From an uncultured Eubacterium sp. (GTDB taxonomy: Bacteria; Bacillota; Clostridia; Lachnospirales; Lachnospiraceae): a stretch of DNA of 19,388 nt. Under the pieces are notes generated by a model. The model was not told where the DNA came from. It was given only the letters and a program-made list of their open reading frames with translations, and ran no database searches. The stretch is from assembly GCF_934295145.1 (NCBI RefSeq), contig NZ_CAKRAS010000057.1:1-19388 (forward strand), written 5' to 3'. Positions within the stretch are counted from its first letter, which is position 1; each line of letters begins with the position of its first letter. Position numbers and translations under genes: made by a program. Of the stretch, positions 8,119-15,220 are shown one piece after another.

Positions 8119-9063
8119 ATGGATATACCAGTATATTTATTTACCGGTTTTATGGACAGTGGAAAAACGTCCCTGATCACTCAGACGCTTCAGGAGAATG
8201 ATTTTGGAATCGGCTCCCGCAGCCTGATCATTGCCTGCGAAGACGGTGATGAAGAATACGATGAAGAAGCACTGGCAAAGGACAAAATTACCGTTGTGGC
8301 TGTGGATTCCGAAGAAGAATTTACAGAGGAATATCTGAAAGACTGTGACGATACCATCAAACCGGATCAGGTATTTATCGAGTATAACGGTACCTGGGAA
8401 GCGGCTAAGATCCTGGAAATGAAACTGCCGAAAGGATGGGAGATCGTGCAGTCTCTGGCAACGGTAGATGCTTCAACATTTGAACTGTATCTGACCAACA
8501 TGCGTGCCATGATGATGGAGCAGGTGTTCAATACCGATGTGGTTATTTTTAACCGCTGCACCGATGACACACCGAAAGCAAAATTCCGCAGAACCATCAA
8601 AGCTGTAAACCGTCGTGCACAGATTGTATACGAGCGCGAGGATGGAACCATTGATGAGAGCAATGCGGATGAACTTCCATATGATCTGAATCAGGATGTG
8701 ATCGAGATCACTGATGCAGATTATGGCATTTTTTATCTGGATGTACAGGATAATCCGCAGAAATACGAAGGCAAGACCATTCGTTTTCTGGGACTTGTAT
8801 ACAGACCGGATAAATTCGGCAAAAAACCGATGATGGTACCGGGACGTTTTGCCATGACCTGCTGTGCAGAGGATATTCAGTTTATCGGCCTGAAATGCAA
8901 GTATGACAAAGCAATGGAAATTCCACATAAATCCTGGATTTATATAACGGCAGAGATCCACAATGAGTTTGCCAAGGAATACCGTGGAAAAGGTCCGGTT
9001 CTGTATGCAAAAGAAGTTGTAAAAGCAGAAGAACCGGAAGACAGTCTTGTATACTTCTCCTAA
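8119..9063 (+). CDS. CobW-like GTPase fused to YcgQ/DUF1980-like domain
   Basis: 314 residues, 32 bases after the CobW-type gene and probably cotranscribed. Residues about 1-190 are a P-loop domain with Walker A GFMDSGKT at 10-17, but the CxCC metal motif of COG0523 is absent, replaced by an acidic ACEDGDEEYDEE segment; the NKxD position reads NRCTDD. Residues about 200-314 resemble the C-terminal domain of YcgQ/DUF1980 proteins (GRFAMTCCAEDIQFIGLKC, then WIYITAEI). YcgQ-YcgR pairs are membrane systems tied to metal supply in other Firmicutes; no YcgR permease is seen here. I infer a metal-allocation partner of the upstream protein. The domain assignment of the second half is moderately sure; a specific function is not. 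Confidence 0.75.
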   Translation: MDIPVYLFTGFMDSGKTSLITQTLQENDFGIGSRSLIIACEDGDEEYDEEALAKDKITVVAVDSEEEFTEEYLKDCDDTIKPDQVFIEYNGTWEAAKILEMKLPKGWEIVQSLATVDASTFELYLTNMRAMMMEQVFNTDVVIFNRCTDDTPKAKFRRTIKAVNRRAQIVYEREDGTIDESNADELPYDLNQDVIEITDADYGIFYLDVQDNPQKYEGKTIRFLGLVYRPDKFGKKPMMVPGRFAMTCCAEDIQFIGLKCKYDKAMEIPHKSWIYITAEIHNEFAKEYRGKGPVLYAKEVVKAEEPEDSLVYFS

Positions 9064-9088
9064 AAAGTGAGAAAAATGAGAAAACTGA

Positions 9089-9117
9089 TTGACAAAACTT
9101 CAAGAATGTAATAGACT
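9089..9117 (+). promoter_or_regulatory. Promoter of the T-box/ABC importer operon
   Basis: TTGACA at 9089-9094 and TAGACT at 9112-9117 with a 17-base spacer. The expected start near 9124 lies just before the T-box stem I, as is usual for such leaders. Confidence 0.7.
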
Positions 9118-9123
9118 AAAGTA

Positions 9124-9425
9124 CATATAAGAAAACATGTTGAAACCGTTGAGAAAGAGTAGTAGGCTGGAGACAATGATGTCGAACCGATTTTCAGAGA
9201 GCTGCCGTTGGTGTGAGTGCAGTATGAGGAGAAAGCTGAATGGACTTTTGAGGGCTATCTGAAATGGATTTGAGAGTAGGGTATGCCGGGAGCCGAACCC
9301 GTTATCCAGTCGGTATGTATGAATACGTACATAATCAGAGTGGGCGTCACGCCAATTTGAGTGGTACCGCGATAATAAATCAGTTTATTACCGTCTCAGG
9401 ATAAGTTTATCCTGGGACGGTTTTT
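9124..9425 (+). promoter_or_regulatory. T-box riboswitch, UGG (tryptophan) specifier
   Basis: A complete T-box leader that senses uncharged tRNA and lets transcription pass into the importer genes. Visible parts are the stem I AGTA element near 9158-9163, the apical segments AGAGAGCTG and GGTGTGAG (about 9196-9217), and a specifier loop CTGAATGGAC in which TGG (9241-9243) occupies the codon position. The T-box bulge TGGTACCGCG lies at 9362-9371, followed by the antiterminator/terminator switch. A UGG specifier predicts tRNA-Trp, which agrees with the downstream TrpXYZ-like importer. The class is certain; the specifier reading is strong but depends on the exact loop alignment. Confidence 0.93.
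9391..9425 (+). terminator. T-box regulated terminator
   Basis: CCGTCTCAGGATAA (9391-9404) pairs with TTATCCTGGGACGG (9407-9420), followed by TTTTT. The 5' side of the stem is also the sequence that would pair in the competing antiterminator with the T-box. Confidence 0.92.
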
Positions 9426-9472
9426 GCTATATTCAGAGCAAAGCATAATTAACCGAACTGTTTTTGTGAGGG

Positions 9473-9552
9473 ATACTTCTTGACCAGAGTTCAAGAAGGA
9501 CATGTGAGCTCGGCGAAAAGCTACATCGAGATGGCTGGCTCTGAATAAGTAT
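9473..9552 (+). ncRNA. Candidate structured RNA element, copy B (between T-box terminator and importer)
   Basis: An outer stem ATACTT (9473-9478) with AAGTAT (9547-9552) encloses TTGA, CCAGAG, AAGAAGG, CTCG, TCGAGATGG and GGCTCTGAAT in the same order as copy A at 5926-5994. Pairs within are CTCG/CGAG and either CCAG/CTGG or CAGAG/CTCTG; a local CTTCTTGA/TCAAGAAG hairpin is an alternative fold. The 3' motif GGCTCTGAAT directly abuts the outer stem in both copies. The ribosome site of the importer gene begins about 10 bases later. Function unknown; it could be a second control layer after the T-box. Confidence 0.45.
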
Positions 9553-9578
9553 AATTAAATTAAGAGGAGAGTAAAAAG

Positions 9579-10646
9579 ATGAAAAAGAGATTTTTAGCAA
9601 TGGCACTTGGATGCGCAATGGCAGTAACTGTTCTGGCAGGCTGTGGTGGTCAGTCAAACGATCAGAAGGATGCAGGAAATACTACTTCTGCAGCAGAAGA
9701 AACAGCAGATGGCAAAGTTTATCAGGTTGGAATCGTTCAGTATGTTGATGATGCTTCCTTAAACCAGATCGTTAAAGCCGTAAAAGAAGAACTGGATGCA
9801 AAAGGAAAAGAACTTGGTGTAACATTTGATTATGCAGATCACACATATAATGGTCAGGCAGATGCAACGGTTATGAACCAGATTGCAAGTGACCTGATCA
9901 ACGATAACGTAGATGCAATCGTTCCGGTTGCAACACCGGTAGCAATGGTTATGCAGGCAGCAACAGAAGAAACACAGACACCGGTTGTATTTTCCGCAGT
10001 ATCTGATCCGGTTATCACAGGTCTGGTAGAGAGCATGGATAAACCGGGCAGCAACATCACAGGTACATCTGATATGCTGGATACAGAGGCTATCATGAAC
10101 CTGATGCTGGCAGCGCAGCCGGATATCAAAAAAGTAGGTCTGTTATATGACAAAGGTCAGGATTCCTCTACACAGCCGATTGCAGATGCAAAAGCTTTCC
10201 TGGATGCAAAAGGGATTGAGTATGTGGAAAAAACAGGTACAACAAACGATGAGATATCTCTCGGTGCAGATGCTTTGATCGCAGCAGGATGTGAGGCAGT
10301 ATTTACACCAACTGACAATACCGTTATGACAGCAGAACTTGCAATTTTTGAAAAATTCCAGGATGCGAAAGTTCCACAGTACTGTGGTGCCGACTCCTTT
10401 GCGTTAAACGGTGCGTTCTGCGGATACGGTGTAAATTATGAAGAACTTGGAAAAGCAACAGCAGACATGGTAGTAGATATTCTGGTAAACGGTGCTGATC
10501 CGGCAACAACTCCGGTGCAGACTATGAACAATGGTATTGCAACGATCAATACAGACACAGCTGCAAAGCTTGGTCTGGATTATAGCATGTTTGCTGATAT
10601 GTGTGAGCAGGTAAAAGAAACAACAACTGCTCAGGAATTTGAATAA
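9579..10646 (+). CDS. ABC importer substrate-binding lipoprotein, TrpX-like (ABC_sub_bind family)
   Basis: 355 residues. An N-terminal lipoprotein signal ends in the lipobox LAGC (residues 19-22, lipidated Cys22), so the mature protein is anchored outside the membrane. A low-complexity linker follows, then a two-lobed binding domain of the ABC_sub_bind (DUF534) family, with VYQVGIVQYVDDASLNQI at its start, PVVFSAVSDPVITGLV in the middle and CGADSFALNGAFCGYGVNYEELG near the end. TrpX members of this family bind aromatic amino acids. The T-box with UGG specifier upstream makes tryptophan, or a precursor, the likely ligand. The ribosome site AAGAGGAG lies about eight bases before the ATG. The permease begins 28 bases downstream. 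Confidence 0.9.
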   Translation: MKKRFLAMALGCAMAVTVLAGCGGQSNDQKDAGNTTSAAEETADGKVYQVGIVQYVDDASLNQIVKAVKEELDAKGKELGVTFDYADHTYNGQADATVMNQIASDLINDNVDAIVPVATPVAMVMQAATEETQTPVVFSAVSDPVITGLVESMDKPGSNITGTSDMLDTEAIMNLMLAAQPDIKKVGLLYDKGQDSSTQPIADAKAFLDAKGIEYVEKTGTTNDEISLGADALIAAGCEAVFTPTDNTVMTAELAIFEKFQDAKVPQYCGADSFALNGAFCGYGVNYEELGKATADMVVDILVNGADPATTPVQTMNNGIATINTDTAAKLGLDYSMFADMCEQVKETTTAQEFE

Positions 10647-10674
10647 ATCAAAACAATCAGGAGTATAAATCATT

Positions 10675-11607
10675 ATGTTGTCATCAATTTTTACAGTTTC
10701 TCTGGCACAGAGTGCCATTGAGCTGGGATGTATCTACGCGCTGGTTGCGCTTGCACTGTTTGTATCATTTTCAATTTTAAATATTGCAGATCTGTCTACG
10801 GACGGCTGCTTTACACTGGGCTGTGCTGTGTGTGCCATGGTAACCCTGCAGGGGCATCCGTTCCTCGGATTGCTGGCAGCCATGGGAGCCGGTGTCATAT
10901 CCGGATTTGTAACCGCATTTCTTCAGACCAGACTGGGCGTTGAGTCCATTCTGGCCGGTATTATTGTAAATACCGGTCTATACACTATCAATATTGCGGT
11001 TATGGGATTTTCTTCCACCATCAATCTGTTTGCCAATGATACGATTTTTACACTGGCAAAAGAAAAAATCGGTGGAAACTGGTATGAGATCATTGCGATT
11101 CTGATCGTAATAGTGATTGTGGCAGCAATCCTGATCTGGTTTCTGGGAACACGTCTGGGATTGTCCATCCGTGCAACCGGAGATAATCCGTTTATGGTGC
11201 GTGCTTCCTCCATCAGTCCGGTATTCACAATTACTGTTGGACTGTGTGTGGCAAACGCTATGACCGGACTTTCCGGAGGACTGCTGGCTCAGTATCAGAG
11301 ATCCTGTGATATCAATATCGGAACCGGTCAGGTAACCATCGCGCTGGCCAGCCTGATCATTGGTGAGACACTGGTCGGAAAAGGACATGTGGCAAAACGT
11401 GTATTCGGCGTTGTCCTCGGAAGCTGTCTGTACCGTTTTATTGTGGCTATCGCACTTCGCTTCAATGTGCCGGCAGAATGCCTGAAACTGGTATCATCCA
11501 TTATCGTAGCAGTGGCAATTTCTCTGCCGTATCTGAAACAGAAAGCCGCGTTTGCAAAAACAAAACGCGTGGCTATCGCAAAAAGAAAACGGGGAGGTAG
11601 TCTGTAA
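10675..11607 (+). CDS. ABC importer permease, TrpY-like
   Basis: 310 residues with about eight to nine hydrophobic segments, of the BPD_transp_2 (LivH/RbsC-like) permease family that partners ABC_sub_bind lipoproteins. Recognisable segments include FSILNIADLSTDGCFTLG near residues 31-48, the central RLGLSIRATGDNPFMVRA loop that contacts the ATPase, and SGGLLAQYQRSCDINIGTGQ. It ends in a basic cytoplasmic tail. Its stop codon overlaps the next start (TAATG at 11605-11609), indicating translational coupling to the ATPase. The first ATG (10675) is used; AGGAG lies about 10 bases upstream. Confidence 0.9.
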   Translation: MLSSIFTVSLAQSAIELGCIYALVALALFVSFSILNIADLSTDGCFTLGCAVCAMVTLQGHPFLGLLAAMGAGVISGFVTAFLQTRLGVESILAGIIVNTGLYTINIAVMGFSSTINLFANDTIFTLAKEKIGGNWYEIIAILIVIVIVAAILIWFLGTRLGLSIRATGDNPFMVRASSISPVFTITVGLCVANAMTGLSGGLLAQYQRSCDINIGTGQVTIALASLIIGETLVGKGHVAKRVFGVVLGSCLYRFIVAIALRFNVPAECLKLVSSIIVAVAISLPYLKQKAAFAKTKRVAIAKRKRGGSL

Positions 11608-12407
11608 TGCTCCAGTTAATTGATATATCAAAAACATTTAATCCGGGAACGGTAAATGAGAAAATAGCATTATCCCATCTGAATCTTCAACTGGAAGATG
11701 GTGATTTTGCTACCATCATCGGAAGCAATGGTGCCGGAAAATCAACCATGTTTAATGCAATCTGTGGAACATTTTTCGTGGACGAGGGTGCTGTAATCCT
11801 GGATGGCAAAGATATTACATATGAAAAAGAATATAAGAGAAGCAAATACATCGGACATCTGTTTCAGGATCCGATGAAGGGCACAGCTCCGAATATGAGC
11901 ATTGAGGAAAATCTGGCACTGGCTTACCTGAGAGCTTCCTCTGCAAAGGGAAAGTTTTTCAGCAGAATTTCCCAGAAGGAAAAACAGATGTTCCGCGAGA
12001 AGCTTGCTTTGTTGGATATGGGACTGGAAGACCGTATGAAAAATCCTGTGGGGCTGCTTTCAGGTGGACAGCGACAGGCGCTGACGCTTCTGATGGCAAC
12101 CGTGGTGACTCCAAAAATTTTACTTCTGGATGAACATACAGCAGCACTGGACCCGGCGACAGCAGAGAAAGTACTGAATCTGACGAAACGGATCGTGGCA
12201 GAAAATAAGATCACCTGTCTGATGATTACCCATAATATGCAGTCGGCACTGGAACTTGGCAACCGTACGCTGATGATGAATTCCGGTGAGATCGTACTGG
12301 ATGTAAAAGAAGAAGAGCGCAAAGGACTGACGGTTGCAGATCTTCTGGAAAAATTCAAAGAAGGCGTAGGAGCGCAGTTAGACAACGACCGTATTTTGTT
12401 ATCTTAA
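11607..12407 (+). CDS. ABC importer ATPase, TrpZ-like
   Basis: 266-residue stand-alone ATPase. Motifs are Walker A GSNGAGKST, Q-loop within LFQDPMKGT, signature LSGGQRQ, Walker B ILLLDEHTAALD (His where many ABC proteins have Pro or Ala) and the switch His in MITHNM. It starts one base inside the permease stop, with GGGGAGG upstream in the permease coding end. With the two preceding genes it forms a full importer under the T-box. No clear plus-strand terminator directly follows; the hairpin at 12511-12541 could end the transcript. Confidence 0.92.
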   Translation: MLQLIDISKTFNPGTVNEKIALSHLNLQLEDGDFATIIGSNGAGKSTMFNAICGTFFVDEGAVILDGKDITYEKEYKRSKYIGHLFQDPMKGTAPNMSIEENLALAYLRASSAKGKFFSRISQKEKQMFREKLALLDMGLEDRMKNPVGLLSGGQRQALTLLMATVVTPKILLLDEHTAALDPATAEKVLNLTKRIVAENKITCLMITHNMQSALELGNRTLMMNSGEIVLDVKEEERKGLTVADLLEKFKEGVGAQLDNDRILLS

Positions 12408-12510
12408 TGATATGCAGAAGAATTATAGAAAAGAGATTTAGAAACAGTTATTGCTGAAATGACAGTACAGGGAAGTTATTGAATATTTAAAACAGCATAA
12501 TGATAGAAAA

Positions 12511-12541
12511 AAGAACCCGGATCCATGTGATTCGGGTTCTT
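12511..12541 (-). terminator. Terminator of the cupin gene, possibly bidirectional
   Basis: AAGAACCCG (12511-12519) pairs with CGGGTTCTT (12533-12541). Read on the minus strand it is followed by a run of T residues, so it fits the end of the cupin gene. On the plus strand only a weak T context follows, though it may also stop the importer operon. Confidence 0.75.
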
Positions 12542-12576
12542 GTCATATTCAATTGTTTTAATCAGATTGAACGAAA

Positions 12577-12936
12577 TTATTTAGCAGCTTCCGGTAAAAG
12601 GATTACTAACATCTGAGCTGTTGTTGTTCCGATATTTGTAACGCTCTTTTTGGAGTGCGGAGCGATATGTACGCTGTCACCTGCTTCCAGAACTGTCTCA
12701 ACACCGTCATCGCCTTTGAATAACATTGTACCCTCAACGATGTAGTAGATGGACTCCATAGCGTTGTCAGCAAACTCTGTGCCGCCGCCGCTTGGAAGGA
12801 AATGAGAAAGACCATTGATCAGTCTTCCGCCATCGATGTCCTGCGGATCATGAAGTCTGCATAATTTGCACTCTTTGTGTCCCGGTGCCTCGTAAGTATA
12901 ATAAGCGTCTTTTTTAGTGATTTTGTAGCCAGCCAT
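12577..12936 (-). CDS. Small cupin-domain protein, divergent from the phloroglucinol cluster
   Basis: 119 residues, a single cupin_2-type barrel. The cupin blocks are visible, but the metal ligands are altered. In motif 1 the usual HxH reads F55-A-D57, with the Glu kept at 61 (MESIYYIVEG). In motif 2 (GDSVHIAPHSKKSVTN) Lys97 sits where the conserved His is expected. An extra N-terminal group, H20, C23, C26 and H29 (HKECKLCRLH), could bind metal. The start at 12936 is preferred over 12966 because GGAAGG lies about nine bases upstream. It has its own promoter, back to back with that of the reductase gene, which suggests a job in the same response: a small-molecule sensor, an isomerase or an accessory enzyme. 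Function is not known. Confidence 0.8.
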   Translation of the reverse strand: MAGYKITKKDAYYTYEAPGHKECKLCRLHDPQDIDGGRLINGLSHFLPSGGGTEFADNAMESIYYIVEGTMLFKGDDGVETVLEAGDSVHIAPHSKKSVTNIGTTTAQMLVILLPEAAK

Positions 12937-12980
12937 AGTATAAGACCTTCCTTTCTTTTCTGACATTTTTTACAAACATC

Positions 12981-13009
12981 AGTATACAACCTTACTAAGG
13001 AAAAATCAA
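12981..13009 (-). promoter_or_regulatory. Promoter of the cupin gene
   Basis: On the minus strand TTGATT (13009-13004) and TATACT (12986-12981) are 17 bases apart. The -10 sits inside TTGTATACTG, resembling the GTATAC-centred sites at 17441-17452 and 13095-13106. Confidence 0.6.
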
Positions 13010-13094
13010 CAATTTCACAAGAAAAAATCAAAAAACTGTTGGTGATAATGTACAAAATGGAAACTGAATTACCATACAGTAACTTGATTACATT

Positions 13095-13106
13095 ATTGTA
13101 TGTATT
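13095..13106. promoter_or_regulatory. Candidate GntR-type operator at the reductase promoter
   Basis: ATTGTATGTATT, which differs at two positions from ATTGTATACATT at 17441-17452 upstream of the GntR gene. It overlaps the first two bases of the -35 (TTGCAT) of the reductase promoter. GTATAC-centred palindromes are typical of several FCD-type GntR regulators. Inference. Confidence 0.4.
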
Positions 13107-13133
13107 GCATAAAAAACCGACTTGAACTATACT
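13105..13133 (+). promoter_or_regulatory. Promoter of the phloroglucinol-type operon
   Basis: TTGCAT (13105-13110) and TATACT (13128-13133) with a 17-base spacer, directly after the candidate operator. The expected start is near 13140, giving a leader of about 124 bases. Confidence 0.6.
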
Positions 13134-13139
13134 GAAGCT

Positions 13140-13263
13140 GATGAAAATGACGAAAGGCGAAAAACGTCAGATTCATTGAAAAGTATTTAATTTCAGATGC
13201 CGTTGTTACGGCGCTTGAAATGAAGAATAAACCAAAAAGCAAATTTAAGGAGGATTTTGGGAA
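13140..13263 (+). other. Structured 5' leader of the reductase gene
   Basis: Two hairpins can form: TGACG (13148-13152) with CGTCA (13165-13169), and a longer one at 13190-13221 with ATTTCA/TGAAAT outside and GCCG/CGGC inside around a six-base loop. Neither has a T-run. The ribosome site AAGGAGG (about 13248-13254) is left free. They may stabilise the mRNA or act in control; no known riboswitch class was recognised. Confidence 0.4.
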
Positions 13264-14058
13264 ATGGTAAGTTTAAAAAAAGACTTTGTCGACAACATGT
13301 TTTCTGTAGAAGGTAAAGTTGCATTAGTAACAGGTGCAACTGGTGCATTAGGAAAAGTTCTTGCTAAAGCATACGGCTATGCAGGAGCAAAAGTTATGAT
13401 GACCGGACGTAATGCAGCAAAATTACAGGACCTTGAGGCTGAGTTTAAAGCAGAGGATATCGAGTGCGCATATTATGCAGCAGATCCTGCAAAAGAGGAT
13501 GATGTTGCTGACTTAATGAAAGCTACTGTTGAGAAATATGGCGAAATCAATATTCTTGCTGTTTGCCACGGATTCAACAAACCTCAGAATATTTTAGAGC
13601 AGTCCGTAGCTGACTGGCAGTACATCATGGATGCTGACTGCAAATCTGTATACGTTGTATGCAAATATGTTGCAGAGCAGATGGTTGCTCAGGGTAAAGG
13701 CGGTAAGATCGTAGTTGTTACATCTCAGCGTTCCAAACGTGGTATGGCTGGATACACAGGATACTGTACATCCAAAGGTGGTGCAGACCTTATGGTTTCT
13801 TCCATGGCTTGTGACCTCTCCGCTAAATATGGCATCAATGTAAACTCTCTTTGCCCGACTGTATTCCGTAGCGAGTTAACAGAGTGGATGTTTGATCCGG
13901 AATCAGCAGTTTACCAGAACTTCATGAAACGTGAGCCAATCGGACGTCTGGCTGAGCCGGAAGATTTCGTTGGATATGCTATCTTCCTTTCATCCGATGC
14001 TTCCAACTACATCACAGGCGCTAACTGCGACTGCAGCGGTGGTTACTTAACCTGCTAA
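13264..14058 (+). CDS. SDR oxidoreductase, probable phloroglucinol reductase
   Basis: 264-residue classical short-chain dehydrogenase. The cofactor motif TGATGALG lies at 23-30, and Arg49 after the second strand favours NADPH. The catalytic set is Ser154, Tyr167 and Lys171 (YCTSK), and the C-terminal block ends in SNYITGANCDCSGGYLT. By sequence alone it resembles gluconate/ketogluconate-type dehydrogenases. The role comes from context: it starts an operon with a 3-hydroxyacyl-CoA-dehydrogenase-like enzyme, a cyclase-family hydrolase and a beta-keto-acid cleavage enzyme, the known set for anaerobic phloroglucinol breakdown, in which an NADPH-dependent SDR reduces phloroglucinol to dihydrophloroglucinol. 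AAGGAGG precedes the start, and the leader carries hairpins. Family certain; substrate strongly supported by the neighbours but not proven. Confidence 0.85.
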   Translation: MVSLKKDFVDNMFSVEGKVALVTGATGALGKVLAKAYGYAGAKVMMTGRNAAKLQDLEAEFKAEDIECAYYAADPAKEDDVADLMKATVEKYGEINILAVCHGFNKPQNILEQSVADWQYIMDADCKSVYVVCKYVAEQMVAQGKGGKIVVVTSQRSKRGMAGYTGYCTSKGGADLMVSSMACDLSAKYGINVNSLCPTVFRSELTEWMFDPESAVYQNFMKREPIGRLAEPEDFVGYAIFLSSDASNYITGANCDCSGGYLTC

Positions 14059-14059
14059 T

Positions 14060-14077
14060 CATTATCTTCTGATAATG
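14060..14077 (+). other. Hairpin just after the reductase stop codon
   Basis: CATTATC (14060-14066) and GATAATG (14071-14077) form a 7-bp stem with a TTCT loop. No T-run follows, so it is more likely a processing or stability element than a terminator. Confidence 0.45.
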
Positions 14078-14140
14078 AACAAAGGTCATGTAATGTGGCG
14101 TTGAAAACCATAATTGCAGACTTATTACAAAAATTATAAG

Positions 14141-14164
14141 GAGTCCCGATAATTATCGGGACTC
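14141..14164 (+). other. Perfect 24-base palindrome between reductase and dehydrogenase genes
   Basis: GAGTCCCGATAA (14141-14152) is immediately followed by its exact reverse complement to 14164. In RNA it would form a strong hairpin with a minimal loop. It is not followed by T residues, so simple termination is unlikely. It may mark mRNA processing or tune the ratio of the two enzymes; as DNA it could also be a protein-binding site. Confidence 0.55.
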
Positions 14165-14198
14165 TGGTGAATGATTAATAAGACGGAGATGCAAAAAA

Positions 14199-15146
14199 AT
14201 GAGTAAAATTAAGAATTTCTTAGTATGCGGCGGCGGAATGATGGGAAGCGCTATCGCACAGATCCTTGCAGGACTTGATGATGCAAAGGTTACTGTATAT
14301 GATGTGTTCCCAGTAGACGTAGAAGCAAAAGTTCGCAACAATATGAAACTTCTTGTTGAAAAAGAAATCGTAACAGAGGCAGATGTAGACAAGATCGTTT
14401 CCAAGATCAGCTTTACACAGGATATGAACAATGAAGGCGTTAAAAATGCAGAGATGGTTGTTGAGTGTGTATTAGAAGAGATGGAGATGAAACAGAATCT
14501 GTTCGCTCAGTTAGAGGATTATGTATCAGATGACTGTATCTTCTGTACAAATACATCCGTTATGAGCCCGACAGAGATTTCTGCTAAATGTAAGCATCGT
14601 GAGAGACTTTGCGGTACACATTTCTGGAATCCGGCATTCCTTATTCCGTTAGTAGAGGTTGTTAAGACAGACGCTACTACAGATGAGGTTGCACAGACTG
14701 TTATCGATGTTCTGACAGAAGCTGGTAAAAAACCGGTTCTTTGTAAAAAAGATGTTCCGGGATTCATCGCAAACAGAATGCAGCATGCATTATGGCGTGA
14801 AGCAATTTCTATTGTTGAACGTGGTATTGCTGATGCAAAAACTGTTGATGACGCATGCAAATACAGCTTTGGTCTGAGACTTCCTTACTTACCACCATTA
14901 GTAAATTCTGATATGGTAAGTACTCAGCTTACATCCAATATTCATAACTATGTATTAAAAGATCTGGAAGACAGACATGATGCTTCTCCATTACTGAAAC
15001 AGATGCTTGATGAAGGCAAAAATGGTTTCCGTGCAGAGAAAGTAGACGGAGTTCATGAAGGTTTCATGAAATACACAGATGAAGAAATCGCTGAGATCAA
15101 CGGCGGTCTGAATGAATATCTGATCAAAATGCTTTACAATAAATAA
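14199..15146 (+). CDS. 3-hydroxyacyl-CoA dehydrogenase-like, probable 3-hydroxy-5-oxohexanoate dehydrogenase
   Basis: 315 residues. The NAD-binding motif is GGGMMG (11-16). HCDH-type active-site residues are in place: Ser120 in TNTS, His141 in THFWNP, Glu153 in LVEVV and Asn192 in PGFIANR. The C-terminal half matches the helical HCDH dimer domain. In the phloroglucinol pathway a member of this family oxidises (S)-3-hydroxy-5-oxohexanoate, the product of ring opening, to 3,5-dioxohexanoate (triacetate) with NAD(P). Carnitine 3-dehydrogenase is another free-acid-using member often next to a cleavage enzyme, but the cyclase-family and SDR neighbours favour phloroglucinol. The ribosome site ACGGAG lies nine bases before the ATG. 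Family certain, substrate inferred from context. Confidence 0.85.
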   Translation: MSKIKNFLVCGGGMMGSAIAQILAGLDDAKVTVYDVFPVDVEAKVRNNMKLLVEKEIVTEADVDKIVSKISFTQDMNNEGVKNAEMVVECVLEEMEMKQNLFAQLEDYVSDDCIFCTNTSVMSPTEISAKCKHRERLCGTHFWNPAFLIPLVEVVKTDATTDEVAQTVIDVLTEAGKKPVLCKKDVPGFIANRMQHALWREAISIVERGIADAKTVDDACKYSFGLRLPYLPPLVNSDMVSTQLTSNIHNYVLKDLEDRHDASPLLKQMLDEGKNGFRAEKVDGVHEGFMKYTDEEIAEINGGLNEYLIKMLYNK

Positions 15147-15220
15147 GCGCATGAAAAACGCTTGTTTATGTATATATTAATTATTAAACATTATTTTTTA
15201 TAATCTAGGAGGATAATAAA

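Noticed and set aside
14141..14164. Palindrome as an intrinsic terminator
   Set aside because: No T-run follows, and the next gene has no evident promoter of its own, so read-through is expected.
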